A DNA stretch of 52,425 bases from Spirosoma endophyticum (GTDB taxonomy: Bacteria; Bacteroidota; Bacteroidia; Cytophagales; Spirosomataceae). Location of the stretch: the NCBI RefSeq assembly GCF_900112365.1, contig NZ_FOLQ01000028.1, forward strand, positions 1 through 52,425. Direction: 5' to 3'. The position numbers and the translations under genes were made by a program. Below the pieces are notes generated by a model. The model was not told where the DNA came from. It saw only the letters and a list, made by a program, of their open reading frames with translations, and ran no database searches. Shown here in pieces: positions 16,627 to 25,504 of the stretch. How positions within the stretch are numbered: the stretch's first letter is position 1; every line of letters begins with the position of its first letter.

Positions 16627-19152
16627 GTGGAAAACCAGACCTATTCACTCTTTTCGTCAACAGATGTCGAGGAAGTAACCTTCTTCGCCGATTTAATTTT
16701 ACCAATTCCCGTACCGAGACTGTTCACCTATAGGGTGCCCCGTGGAATGGCGGAGGTGCTCAAAATTGGCGCCAGAGTTATTGTACCTTTTGGCAAAAAC
16801 AACGGTCGCGTGCTCACGGCGGTAGTAGCAAGGCTCCATAATTCACCACCAACAGCCTATCAGGCGCGGTATATCAGCGAAGTTTTAGATGAATACCCAT
16901 TTGTAACGGGTTATCAATTAGAGCTTTTCAGGTGGATGGCCGAGTACTACATGTGCTGCATTGGTGACGTCATGAACGTAGCGCTGCCATCAGGTCTGAA
17001 AATTTCGAGTCAGTCAAAGGTGCAGTTTAACCCTGACTTCGATTATCCTGAACTGCTCACCGAATTTGAAGCAACCCTGTTAACCGAACTCAAAAAACAG
17101 TCAGCGCTATCCTACGAAGAGTTGGGTCGCTTGGCAGGAGCAGGCAGTAACGTACCGGCGCTCATTAAATCGCTGGTGGGCAAAAAGGCCGTTATTGTCT
17201 TTGAGGAAGTCAAGGAAAAATACATTCCAAAAATGGTGCGGAAGGTACGTCTGCACCGCAATTATGAGGAACGAGAGCAACTATTAGTCCTGCTGAATCG
17301 GCTGGAAAAACTGCCTAAACAGCAGGAAGTCGTGATGAGGTATCTGAGTCACGTTCCCATGCAGCGGAACCCGGAACTGAACCAGAAAGGACTGGATAAA
17401 ACTATTCTGAATCAGGATGATGAGCTTTCACAATCATCGCTAACAACACTCATCAAAAATCAGGTTTTTGAAGCCTTTGAGATTATTCAGCCCCGTTTCT
17501 CGGACAACCTCGCCCCACAGGCCGAAATTCGACTGACCGACAGCCAACGTTCAGCCTCACAGCAGATTATGGCACAGTTCGAGAGTCAGAACATTGTGCT
17601 GCTACACGGCATTACGGGCAGTGGTAAAACCGAAGTGTATATCGACCTGATTCAGCAAGCCTTGTCCGGCGGTTCACAAGTGCTTTACCTGCTGCCCGAA
17701 ATTGCGCTGACCACTCAGATTGTGGTCCGTTTACAGCGCGTTTTTGGTGATAAAATGGGGATTTATCACTCCAAATTCTCAGATAATGAGCGCGTTGAAG
17801 TCTGGAAAGGTGTCGTGTCCGGGCAATATCAGTTTGTGGTTGGTGTACGGTCGGCGGTATTTTTACCATTCGACAATCTCGGCTTGATTATCGTAGACGA
17901 AGAACACGAAACCAGTTATAAACAACACGATCCGGCACCACGCTACCATGCCCGCGACGTAGCAATTATGCTGGCACACTGGCAGCAGGCGAAAGTTTTG
18001 CTAGGATCAGCCACGCCCTCACTAGAAACCTATTACCAGGCCAAACACGGGCGCTACGGCCTGGTGGAATTATTTCAGCGTTTCGGCGACGCTACGTTGC
18101 CAACCATTACGTTGGTGAATACCCAGCAGGAGAAAAAGCAGAAATCGATGAAAAGTGAGTTTTCGTCCGCTTTGCTCAACGCGCTGGAGATGAACATGGC
18201 GCGCAAAGAGCAAAGTATCCTGTTCCAGAACCGACGCGGTTACTCGCCCTACATGCAGTGTGAAGACTGCGACTGGACCGCCGAATGTCCCAACTGCGCC
18301 GTTAGCCTGACGTATCACCAGCGTGATGCCGAATTGCGCTGCCATTATTGCGGTCATAAAGACGCGGTTCCCCGCATCTGTCCAACCTGTGGCTCCACCA
18401 AAGTCAAAACGATTGGCTTCGGCACCGAAAAGCTGGAGGATCAGTTGCAGATTTTCTTTCCGCAATCGCGGGTGCTACGTATGGATTTAGATACCACGCG
18501 CGCCAAAAATGCCTATCAACAAATTATTCAGGAGTTTGAAGGCGGGCAGGTCGATATTCTTGTTGGCACTCAGATGATTACCAAAGGATTAGACTTCGAC
18601 AATGTCAGTTTAGTGGGCATTTTCGATGCTGACCGCCTTATTCATTTCCCTGATTTTCGAGCTACTGAGCGGGCATTTCAAATGATTACGCAGGTGAGCG
18701 GCCGAGCCGGACGACGGGCGGGGCGACACGGCACCGTGCTTATCCAAACCAGTAATCCACAGCAACCGATTCTGCAAAAAGTGATCGAAAACGATTACAA
18801 AGGCTTGTATGAAGAGGAAATTCAGGAGCGTCAGAATTTTAGCTATCCGCCCTTTGTACGACTAATCAAACTGACGGTTCGGCACGCGGATAAAGCCATC
18901 AGCCATCGGGCCGCCGAACGCCTGGCCGCTGAATTGACCGACGCGCTGGGCAGCAGTCGCGTATTGGGACCCGAAGAACCCCTGGTCGAACGTATCAGAA
19001 ACCAGTTTCTGTTTGATATCCTGGTTAAAATTGAACGCGACAAAGTGAACGTAAAAGCGGTAAAAACGTACATCCAGGATCGTATCAACGACATTCTGAC
19101 TGACAAAGGACTTCGGCAAGTGAGCATCGTAGCCGATGTGGATTGTTTATGA
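16627..19152 (+). CDS. priA: primosomal replication protein N' (PriA helicase)
   Basis: An 841-residue superfamily 2 helicase that restarts stalled replication forks by recognising fork structures and loading the replicative helicase. Visible are the N-terminal DNA-binding domain (FTYRVPRGM, VIVPFGKNNGR), Walker A GITGSGKTEVY, the DEEH box, GSATPS, and paired zinc-binding clusters (CEDCDWTAECPNC, CHYCGHKD, CPTCGS). The helicase C-terminal motifs GTQMITKGLDF and QVSGRAGRR follow. A GTG at 16627 is taken as the start; a TATATTTA just upstream resembles a -7 element but lacks the last G. Full length for the family. Confidence 0.97.
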   Translation: MENQTYSLFSSTDVEEVTFFADLILPIPVPRLFTYRVPRGMAEVLKIGARVIVPFGKNNGRVLTAVVARLHNSPPTAYQARYISEVLDEYPFVTGYQLELFRWMAEYYMCCIGDVMNVALPSGLKISSQSKVQFNPDFDYPELLTEFEATLLTELKKQSALSYEELGRLAGAGSNVPALIKSLVGKKAVIVFEEVKEKYIPKMVRKVRLHRNYEEREQLLVLLNRLEKLPKQQEVVMRYLSHVPMQRNPELNQKGLDKTILNQDDELSQSSLTTLIKNQVFEAFEIIQPRFSDNLAPQAEIRLTDSQRSASQQIMAQFESQNIVLLHGITGSGKTEVYIDLIQQALSGGSQVLYLLPEIALTTQIVVRLQRVFGDKMGIYHSKFSDNERVEVWKGVVSGQYQFVVGVRSAVFLPFDNLGLIIVDEEHETSYKQHDPAPRYHARDVAIMLAHWQQAKVLLGSATPSLETYYQAKHGRYGLVELFQRFGDATLPTITLVNTQQEKKQKSMKSEFSSALLNALEMNMARKEQSILFQNRRGYSPYMQCEDCDWTAECPNCAVSLTYHQRDAELRCHYCGHKDAVPRICPTCGSTKVKTIGFGTEKLEDQLQIFFPQSRVLRMDLDTTRAKNAYQQIIQEFEGGQVDILVGTQMITKGLDFDNVSLVGIFDADRLIHFPDFRATERAFQMITQVSGRAGRRAGRHGTVLIQTSNPQQPILQKVIENDYKGLYEEEIQERQNFSYPPFVRLIKLTVRHADKAISHRAAERLAAELTDALGSSRVLGPEEPLVERIRNQFLFDILVKIERDKVNVKAVKTYIQDRINDILTDKGLRQVSIVADVDCL

Positions 19153-19160
19153 GTGCAGAT

Positions 19161-19565
19161 TTACGGATTGTCTATTACCTGCTCAGCAAACCACGCCCGA
19201 CATTCATCTAAATTCGACTGGCCGGAGGCTACTTTCAGGATAAAGTGATATAAGTCATCCGGAGGCAGGCTGTAGTTCAAACGCTTACCATTAAGTTTCA
19301 AAAACGCAAGGGCGGCTTCAAGGCCCGTGCGTTTATTGCCGTCCGAAAAAATATGATTGCCAATAATGTTGTAGCAGTAGACCGCAGCTTTATCTGTCAA
19401 AGTCGGGTACATCGGTTCTCCAAACAACTCAGTCTGGACAGCTTCAACTAAATAATCGAGGTTTTCCTCATGCAGAAAGTTATGCGGAGGCATAAAATTG
19501 CCCCCGTGTTCAACTACAGTACGTCGGTTAATAAAGACAATATCTTCTTTGTCTAGATAAATCAT
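19161..19565 (-). CDS. doc: Doc-family (Fic-fold) toxin
   Basis: A 134-residue death-on-curing type toxin. The Fic-fold signature HIFSDGNKRTG (residues 72-82) carries the catalytic His and the phosphate-binding NKR. Doc proteins inactivate elongation factor Tu by phosphorylation and block translation. The start overlaps the preceding small antitoxin gene by 4 bases (ATGA), the usual antitoxin-first operon layout. It ends 8 bases from the priA stop on the other strand. Family call firm; toxin activity inferred. Confidence 0.9.
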   Translation of the reverse strand: MIYLDKEDIVFINRRTVVEHGGNFMPPHNFLHEENLDYLVEAVQTELFGEPMYPTLTDKAAVYCYNIIGNHIFSDGNKRTGLEAALAFLKLNGKRLNYSLPPDDLYHFILKVASGQSNLDECRAWFAEQVIDNP

Positions 19566-19753
19566 GCCAATGCCCTGAAGACAGCTTCGTATTCGGCAAA
19601 GTCCTCATTTACAATCTGCTCCAAACGTTGACGCTTTATTCGTTTCAAATCATTGGCAATGTCGAGCAAAAGCGCTTTTACAAAATCTGGTTCTGTAATA
19701 ACAAGCTCTTTTAGCGATTTGCTCAGTTGCTCTTTATCAATATTCTTGTCCAT
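19562..19753 (-). CDS. small antitoxin partner of Doc
   Basis: A 63-residue, highly charged, helical protein directly upstream of doc and overlapping it by 4 bases. It does not look like the classical Phd/YefM antitoxin (no Phd fold N-terminus). Instead it has a helical block SLKELVITEPDFVKALLLDI and a C-terminal helix of the kind that fills the toxin's active-site groove. Assigned as antitoxin from position and size; sequence family not identified. Confidence 0.7.
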   Translation of the reverse strand: MDKNIDKEQLSKSLKELVITEPDFVKALLLDIANDLKRIKRQRLEQIVNEDFAEYEAVFRALA

Positions 19754-19956
19754 AATCTTGTCCGATTAATAGATGTAAAGGTAGTCAGTTTGTTTGTACG
19801 TTTCTGTAGGAACGCTAGCCAGCTTGGTGGATATGATTCATTTAGGAATGCCTAAAAAGTACTGACTTATTTATAGAAGGATTCAACCTATTATGGCCTC
19901 GGCATTACTCTTCCGTAAAATTTCCATTAATTCCACCGTTTATCCTGCCATCCGGT

Positions 19957-19964
19957 TATTTTTG
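19957..19964 (+). promoter_or_regulatory. candidate -7 element of pyk promoter (TATTTTTG)
   Basis: TATTTTTG fits TAnnTTTG and lies 40 bases before the pyk ATG. No clear TTG is present about 20 bases upstream, so only half of the promoter is convincing. Confidence 0.45.
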
Positions 19965-20004
19965 CACCGGCTTCCGGCCGATTTTGCCCAATTTTCCCCG
20001 TCCT

Positions 20005-21441
20005 ATGTCAAAGAAAACCAAGATTGTGGCCACTGTCGGCCCAGCTTCCGATACGAAAGAACAATTGCTGGCATTAGCCAAAGCAGGAGTAAATGTTTTC
20101 CGGCTTAATTTCTCTCACGGTACGCACGAAGACCACCTCATGCGGCTCACCCGCATCCGCGAAATCAATGAAGAGTTTAACCTGAACCTCTGCGTATTAC
20201 AGGATTTACAAGGTCCGAAAATTCGCATTGGTAACGTCGAAAATAAAGATGGGGTAACGATTGTACCCGGCCAGGAACTTGTCTTCACCAACGACGACAT
20301 TATTGGCACTTCCGAGCGCGTCAGTACGCCCTACAAAAACATGTACCGGGATGTCCATCCGGGCGAGCGTATCCTGATGGACGATGGAAAGTTAGAAGTA
20401 AAGGTTCTGCGGACAGAAGGTACCGACGTAGTGACAGAAGTCGTTTACGGTGGCTCCATGAAGTCGAAGAAAGGCGTGAACCTGCCCAACACGAAGGTGT
20501 CGATGCCAGCCGTAACCGAAAAAGACTGGACTGATCTTGAGTTTGGTCTTGAACACGATGCCGAATGGATTGCCCTATCGTTTGTGCGGGAAGCCTCTGA
20601 AATTCTTGAGATTAAAGAATATATAAAGTCGAAAGGCAAAAAAAGTCGCGTAATTGCCAAGATTGAAAAGCCCGAAGCCATCCAGAATATCGACGAGATC
20701 ATTGCCGCTACCGATGGCCTGATGGTCGCTCGTGGCGACCTTGGCGTTGAACTGCCCGCCGAAGAGGTGCCAATGATTCAGAAGATGCTGGTGGAGAAAT
20801 GTAACAAGGCTGCCAAGCCGGTTATTGTCGCTACGCAAATGCTGGAGAGCATGATCGACGCGCCCCGCCCAACCCGTGCCGAAATTAACGACATTGCCAA
20901 CTCGGTGATGGATGGAGCCGATGCGGTTATGCTTAGCGCCGAAACGGCCTCGGGTAAATACCCAATTCTGGCCGTTGAAGCAATGTCAAACACGATATTG
21001 CAGGTGGAAACAACAACCGACAAGATTTATTATCGCTATCACGCGCATGTTAATGAGCAACCAAGCGAGAACGTCATCAATGATAACGTAGTGATGAGTG
21101 CCTGCCGACTGGCCCGCGATACCCACGCCAAAGCGGTTATTGGTATCACGAATTCAGGTTACACCGCCGTTCGGCTGTCGCACCACCGCCCCAAAGCTGA
21201 TCTGCTGGTTTTCTCCAATGATTCGCAACTGCGGAACACGCTCGGTCTATATTGGGGCGTTCAGGTGATGCCATATGAGCCTGATATTACGCTGACAGTT
21301 GATCAGACGGTGGAAGGGATCAAACAAATACTTATTGGGCAGGGCAAGCTGGTGTCTGGTGATATTTTCATCAATACACTCAGCATGCCTCTGACACAGT
21401 CTCGCCGGACGAACACGGTGAAACTAAGTACAGTCGATTAA
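20005..21441 (+). CDS. pyk: pyruvate kinase
   Basis: A 478-residue enzyme that makes pyruvate and ATP from phosphoenolpyruvate and ADP. The ATG at 20005 gives MSKKTKIVATVGP; a TTG at 19984 would add seven odd residues. Visible are the active-site NVFRLNFSHG, the B-domain, the lysine/acid site region SFVREASEI, MVARGDLGVELP (metal-binding Glu/Asp), VATQMLESM and the C-terminal allosteric domain. Length and motif order are normal. It is a single-gene unit closed by two strong hairpins. Confidence 0.97.
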   Translation: MSKKTKIVATVGPASDTKEQLLALAKAGVNVFRLNFSHGTHEDHLMRLTRIREINEEFNLNLCVLQDLQGPKIRIGNVENKDGVTIVPGQELVFTNDDIIGTSERVSTPYKNMYRDVHPGERILMDDGKLEVKVLRTEGTDVVTEVVYGGSMKSKKGVNLPNTKVSMPAVTEKDWTDLEFGLEHDAEWIALSFVREASEILEIKEYIKSKGKKSRVIAKIEKPEAIQNIDEIIAATDGLMVARGDLGVELPAEEVPMIQKMLVEKCNKAAKPVIVATQMLESMIDAPRPTRAEINDIANSVMDGADAVMLSAETASGKYPILAVEAMSNTILQVETTTDKIYYRYHAHVNEQPSENVINDNVVMSACRLARDTHAKAVIGITNSGYTAVRLSHHRPKADLLVFSNDSQLRNTLGLYWGVQVMPYEPDITLTVDQTVEGIKQILIGQGKLVSGDIFINTLSMPLTQSRRTNTVKLSTVD

Positions 21442-21444
21442 AAA

Positions 21445-21524
21445 AAAGTCGCTGGTCGGTAGTCAAGAGTCATTAATACGTAGCGTTTTGTACTAATGAC
21501 TCTTGACTACCGACCAGCGACTTT
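21445..21524 (+). terminator. 31-bp perfect-stem hairpin after pyk
   Basis: 21445-21475 is fully complementary to 21494-21524 with an 18-base loop. It begins 3 bases after the pyk stop and ends in CTTT. Stems this long are unusual for simple terminators. Confidence 0.8.
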
Positions 21525-21536
21525 GTTGAACATCTA

Positions 21537-21570
21537 AAAAGCCGCGAAACCAAGGGTCATCGCGGCTTTT
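21537..21570. terminator. bidirectional terminator between pyk and DUF5606 gene
   Basis: AAAAGCCGCG (21537-21546) pairs with CGCGGCTTTT (21561-21570). A-run on the left and T-run on the right allow use from both strands. Confidence 0.75.
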
Positions 21571-21600
21571 CCGTTCTCACTGAAAATGAAGAACTTTAGC

Positions 21601-21632
21601 TGTCTGTGTGAATTTGATAACTCACACAGACA
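21601..21632 (-). terminator. hairpin directly after the DUF5606 gene
   Basis: TGTCTGTGTGA at 21601-21611 pairs with 21622-21632 around a 10-base loop. There is no T-run, so termination may rely on the next hairpin at 21537-21570. Confidence 0.5.
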
Positions 21633-21637
21633 AATAT

Positions 21638-22132
21638 TTATGCTTTTCCCGTTTTCGGCTCTTCGGCAACCGGTACTTCAGTAGCGGCTACATTTTCTGC
21701 CTTTTCTTCTATAGTCTCCTCAGCCGACACCTCAAAAATTTCGGGTGCGTACTGACTTAGGATACCGTACCAGGTAATGAGTTTTTTGATATCAGTGGTA
21801 CGAACACGTTCACGATCATAGTTCGGAACGACCGACGCCATGAAATCAGCTAGTTGGTCATTCGTCCCTTTGGAATCGATTGGCAACGAATTGCTGTATT
21901 TGTCGCTAATTACTTTTAGTACGTCTCCAAGTGATATAGATTGCTCCTCGCTATCGTCATCAACGTAAATTGAAATATCATTCAGAACCGATACACGAGC
22001 CGTTGGGCCCATCATCGTTTTGGCTTTTTTTTCGTCTAACGACTCGACAATAACGCCAGCGCGGCCAGGTTTAAGAATTCGGTAAAGGCCGCTGTAACCG
22101 GCAACGTTGGCAATCTGTTTTAATGCTTCCAT
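21638..22132 (-). CDS. DUF5606 domain protein
   Basis: A 164-residue protein of a family restricted to Bacteroidota, with the typical beginning LKQIANVAGYSGLYRILKP and GVIVESLDEKKAKT, an acidic middle and a low-complexity Glu/Ala/Val tail (VAATEVPVAEE). Its biochemical role is not known. ATG at 22132; a hairpin follows the stop. It lies downstream of engB on the same strand with a repeat-bearing gap of about 110 bases, and is probably a separate unit. Confidence 0.85.
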   Translation of the reverse strand: MEALKQIANVAGYSGLYRILKPGRAGVIVESLDEKKAKTMMGPTARVSVLNDISIYVDDDSEEQSISLGDVLKVISDKYSNSLPIDSKGTNDQLADFMASVVPNYDRERVRTTDIKKLITWYGILSQYAPEIFEVSAEETIEEKAENVAATEVPVAEEPKTGKA

Positions 22133-22190
22133 AGAGGTACTGTGTAAATTGGTAACGCCCGTTTTGGCCGACGTATTGCCTTTTTAATGG

Positions 22191-22213
22191 TGAAAGAGCG
22201 AAAGAATGAATGG
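22191..22213. repeat. copy of the GAAAGAGCGAAAGAATGAA repeat
   Basis: TGAAAGAGCGAAAGAATGAA lies in the gap between engB and the DUF5606 gene. Same core as copies at 11640, 11710 (inverted) and 33471. Confidence 0.7.
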
Positions 22214-22244
22214 AATCACCAAACTGAAAGGTGATATGACACTT

Positions 22245-22889
22245 TCAGCTTTTCGTGATATTCCAGCGATCTGGCTTCACCTTGTTGTTGTTTTTGTATT
22301 CCTCATTTAACGGCCGGATGAATGCCAGAATATCTTCACGGCCAGCGGCTGTGATAGCCGATGTTATGAAAAACGGTGGCATTTCTTCCCACGTTTCGAG
22401 CAATTTAGCGCGATACGTATCAATAATGGCCTGAAGTTTTACTGGGCCAAGTTTTTCAGTTTTAGTGAACGCAATGACAAATGGCAAGCCTCGCTCTCCT
22501 AAATTAGCCATGAAGTCAAGGTCTAGTTTCTGAGGTGCAATTCGGGCATCAACCAGTACGAAAATACACAACAGGTTCGGGCGGCTTGTCAGGTATCCGT
22601 CGATCAAAGCCGCAAATTTTTCTCGATCGGTCTTGCTTACCTGAGCATATCCATAACCCGGTAAATCCACTAAATACCATTCATTATCAATAATAAAATG
22701 GTTGATTAGCTGTGTTTTACCCGGTTTGCCCGAAATTTTGGCTAACGACGAGCGTCCCGTTAGCATGTTGATCAGCGACGATTTACCAACGTTAGAGCGC
22801 CCAATGAATGCATATTCCGGTCGGTCAGGTTTGGGGCATAGTGCCGGATCAGAATTACTAACAAAAAATTCAGCTTGTTTAACAGGCAT
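22245..22889 (-). CDS. engB: ribosome-biogenesis GTPase EngB (YihA/YsxC)
   Basis: A 214-residue TRAFAC GTPase needed for assembly of the 50S subunit. The ATG at 22889 gives MPVKQAEFFVSNSD, the normal family start; an earlier frame start adds 18 atypical residues. G1 is GRSNVGKSSLIN, G2/G3 region GKTQLINHF and VDLPGYGYAQV, G4 FTKTEKLG, G5 ITSAI. Single gene on the minus strand. Confidence 0.95.
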   Translation of the reverse strand: MPVKQAEFFVSNSDPALCPKPDRPEYAFIGRSNVGKSSLINMLTGRSSLAKISGKPGKTQLINHFIIDNEWYLVDLPGYGYAQVSKTDREKFAALIDGYLTSRPNLLCIFVLVDARIAPQKLDLDFMANLGERGLPFVIAFTKTEKLGPVKLQAIIDTYRAKLLETWEEMPPFFITSAITAAGREDILAFIRPLNEEYKNNNKVKPDRWNITKS

Positions 22890-23082
22890 GGCAGTATTAA
22901 CTAAAACGACCTCAAAGTTCGGAAAGATTATGCAGAATGGCACACTGTTTGTACCTTGCCATTTTGAATCTGTCCGTTAATTATGTTTGGCAAACAGGCC
23001 TCTGACGGAAACGAAAATTGCCTTCTGGTACGTTATACACACGAAAAACCACTAAAAAGACCACCGGTACGCCGGTTTGACT

Positions 23083-23568
23083 ATGAAAAAAGTATTTTTT
23101 CTATTGACTACCCTACTTGTGGGATTTGGTTTCGTCCCGACTAATGCCGCGTATCCGTCAACAACATTGAATCACATTGGCGATGATAAGCGTTCTCCCA
23201 AAGAAGATGCCGAGGGCATTCAATTTACCGAGACATCCTGGAAGGAGATTTTGAAGAAGGCAAAAGCCGAGAAAAAGGTGATCTTTTTAGATGCCTATGC
23301 GAGCTGGTGCGGCCCCTGTAAAATGCTTCAGAAAAATGTATTCACGAAAAAAGCTGTTGGTGAATTCTACAACGGTAAATTCATAAACGTGAAAATGGAT
23401 ATGGAGAAAGGCGAAGGCCCGGCTCTATCGCAGGTATATCCGCTTGAAGCCTACCCAACGCTGTTGTTCATTGATGCCAATGGCCGCTTGTTGAAAAAGG
23501 TTTTAGGCTATCAATCGCCGGAGTCGCTGATTGCCATTGGTAAGAGTGTTAAAGGAGCAGCCATGTAA
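23083..23568 (+). CDS. exported thioredoxin-fold protein
   Basis: A 161-residue protein with a signal peptide (VFFLLTTLLVGFGF, cleavage after NAA) and one thioredoxin domain with active site WCGPCK and the cis-Pro YPTLLFID. It probably exchanges disulphides in the periplasm, possibly for exported proteins. The ATG at 23083 is preferred to the TTG at 23077. A TATGTTTG at 22982 could be its -7 element, with a TTG 24 bases before it. The mRNA ends in a long palindromic terminator. Confidence 0.88.
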   Translation: MKKVFFLLTTLLVGFGFVPTNAAYPSTTLNHIGDDKRSPKEDAEGIQFTETSWKEILKKAKAEKKVIFLDAYASWCGPCKMLQKNVFTKKAVGEFYNGKFINVKMDMEKGEGPALSQVYPLEAYPTLLFIDANGRLLKKVLGYQSPESLIAIGKSVKGAAM

Positions 23569-23580
23569 TACGTTGCATGG

Positions 23581-23628
23581 CTACACAGAAAAGGGTCGGT
23601 TTAGCTAAACCGACCCTTTTCTGTGTAG
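23581..23628. terminator. 48-nt perfect palindrome, convergent terminator
   Basis: The sequence is its own reverse complement over 48 bases, centred on TTAGCTAA, with AAAAGGG and CCCTTTT flanks. It serves the thioredoxin gene from the left and the polysaccharide operon from the right. Its right half is coding: the stop codon of the WecA-like gene is at 23601-23603. Confidence 0.85.
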
Positions 23629-24593
23629 CACTCATTCATCAGCCACTTTTTCAGACTACCATACAGGCCAATCAATACGCCTAAAATCAATCCTGTCAGC
23701 ATTAGTTGAGCTGTTATCGACCAATCGAGTGCGCTTAAGACAAGGACGTTGATGCCGGCCTGCACCAGCGCATACAAGCCAGATACGCGTAAATGAGACC
23801 AACCGTATTGATGAACGAGCAATTGAAACAAATGCAATCGATGTGCCTGAAAAATAGATTGCCCGAGATAAAGCCGGTGCATAATTGTCAGGACACTATC
23901 TATGCCGTAGACCGCTAAAAAAAGCACCAGTAGATACGTATGGCTTTGGTTGATCGCAGCCAGTAAGGCATACAGACAGATGAATCCCATAGAAATACTA
24001 CCGACATCACCGGCAAAGCAGATAGCCTGTCGGCGCGCGTTAAAATAGCTGAAAATAAGCAAAGCAATAAATACACATGGAAGCAACGAATCAAACACGT
24101 TACCCGGCCTTGTCTGGCTCTGCTGGTACCAAAGCGTGCCAATTGTAACAAGGCTGTAAAAGGCAGTCATTCCATTAACGCCATCCATGAAATTGTAGGC
24201 ATTCAGGCTACCAACGCCAATGATTAGCAGACCAAAAAATACCCACTTCTGATCAGGGAATACGCCCGTTTGAATCAGCAATAGCCCCATTGCACTAAAC
24301 TGAGTGATGATTCGGGAATGAATGGACAGGGAGTTAACGTCATCCCAAAAGCTAATCAGCGCAACCACCGTCAGGCCAGCAAAGAAGTAAGGCTGGTTGA
24401 GTTTATTGACTGAAACAGCTACCAGTGCCGCCAGATAGAAGATAATCCCTCCCGATTGAATCGTAACTGAATCGGTATGAGAACTGCGTTCGTTGGGTGT
24501 ATCAAAAAGATTGAAATGCCGGGCTATTCGGAGATACACTAACTTTATGCCAACTAACAGGGCTGCCAGCAGTACGTAGCGGATTAAGCTCAT
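23601..24593 (-). CDS. WecA/MraY-type polyprenyl-phosphate sugar-1-phosphate transferase
   Basis: A 330-residue multi-span membrane enzyme that starts glycan assembly by moving HexNAc-1-phosphate from UDP-HexNAc to undecaprenyl phosphate. Motifs: the substrate-binding FWDDVNSLS (DD metal site), NAYNFMDGVNGM, and FAGDVGSISMGF, all in family order; about ten hydrophobic spans. HRLHLFQLL matches the third conserved loop of WecA/WbpL types. It is the last gene of the polysaccharide operon and overlaps the epimerase gene by 4 bases (ATGA). Its final residues are encoded by a terminator arm. Confidence 0.92.
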   Translation of the reverse strand: MSLIRYVLLAALLVGIKLVYLRIARHFNLFDTPNERSSHTDSVTIQSGGIIFYLAALVAVSVNKLNQPYFFAGLTVVALISFWDDVNSLSIHSRIITQFSAMGLLLIQTGVFPDQKWVFFGLLIIGVGSLNAYNFMDGVNGMTAFYSLVTIGTLWYQQSQTRPGNVFDSLLPCVFIALLIFSYFNARRQAICFAGDVGSISMGFICLYALLAAINQSHTYLLVLFLAVYGIDSVLTIMHRLYLGQSIFQAHRLHLFQLLVHQYGWSHLRVSGLYALVQAGINVLVLSALDWSITAQLMLTGLILGVLIGLYGSLKKWLMNECYTEKGRFS

Positions 24594-25504
24594 CTAAATA
24601 CGTCGAGCACAGGACGTGAATTCCACTCCAGTTGTTTGCGGGCCAGTTCATCGGAAAAAGTGAGCGAGTGAGTCAGCTTTTGCAACGCAATTGAGTCGAG
24701 CGGAAAGCGACGGCCTACGAGCGCATTGATTCCATCGCCAGCATACGCCAGGGCCTTGGCCAGGTCGAGCGGAATAATCAACCGGGTTTTCGTACCAGCC
24801 TGCCGGGCTATAGACTCCTCTACTTCACGAACACTGGGATGATAGCCGTCCGTAAGGTTGAATATCCCACCAACCTCGGCCGCGCGGATAATTACGGCCG
24901 CTACGTCGTCGGCCCGCACCATGCTTCGTCGGGCCGAACCAGTGCCCATATGAACGTAGTAACCGCGTCTGATAGCCTTTATCATGGCGGCCAGATTGCC
25001 TTTGGGATTTTCGGCAACTACCAACGGTAAACGTAGTATAGCTAAACGGACACCGTTACGTTTGGCCCAGGAGCGCACGACATCTTCTGCCATGACCTTA
25101 CTTAAACCATAGGCATCATCGGCGTCAAGTGGCGTCAGTTCGGTGAGTGATTGCCCTTCTGACCGGCCATAAACGAGTACTGTACTGATATGCACGAAGG
25201 ATTTGGGCAGGATCGGCAATCGCTCCAGCATATTCAGAAGCCGAATAATTCCGTACACATTTACCCGCTCATAATCAGAGTGTTCTATTGCATTACGGGG
25301 AACCGAGTGAGCTTTCCCGGCGGAATGAATAATAATATCGTACGACTCTGGAAGAAGCACGGGCATGGCTTGGGTTAAGTCACAGTGAATATGCCGATTA
25401 CTGACTGATGTTCGACCCAGCGTCGTAACGGTATGTTGCTGGATAAGCTCTCGGTAAATTCGACTGCCTAAAAAACCCGATGCACCCGTTAATAAAGCGT
25501 TCAT
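24590..25504 (-). CDS. NAD-dependent epimerase/dehydratase (SDR)
   Basis: A 304-residue extended short-chain dehydrogenase. The NAD motif is TGASGFLGSRIY, the catalytic YxxxK is YGLSK at about residues 137-141, with a Ser/Thr in HISTVLVYG. Such proteins convert UDP-sugars; next to a WecA-type transferase they often act on UDP-HexNAc (a WbpV/GalE-like 4-epimerase), but the exact product is not shown. Overlaps by 4 bases on both sides. Confidence 0.85.
   Translation of the reverse strand: MNALLTGASGFLGSRIYRELIQQHTVTTLGRTSVSNRHIHCDLTQAMPVLLPESYDIIIHSAGKAHSVPRNAIEHSDYERVNVYGIIRLLNMLERLPILPKSFVHISTVLVYGRSEGQSLTELTPLDADDAYGLSKVMAEDVVRSWAKRNGVRLAILRLPLVVAENPKGNLAAMIKAIRRGYYVHMGTGSARRSMVRADDVAAVIIRAAEVGGIFNLTDGYHPSVREVEESIARQAGTKTRLIIPLDLAKALAYAGDGINALVGRRFPLDSIALQKLTHSLTFSDELARKQLEWNSRPVLDVFR

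Noticed and set aside
22245..22943. Longer EngB with 18 extra N-terminal residues
   Set aside because: The extra residues are not found in the family; the ATG at 22889 gives the standard start.
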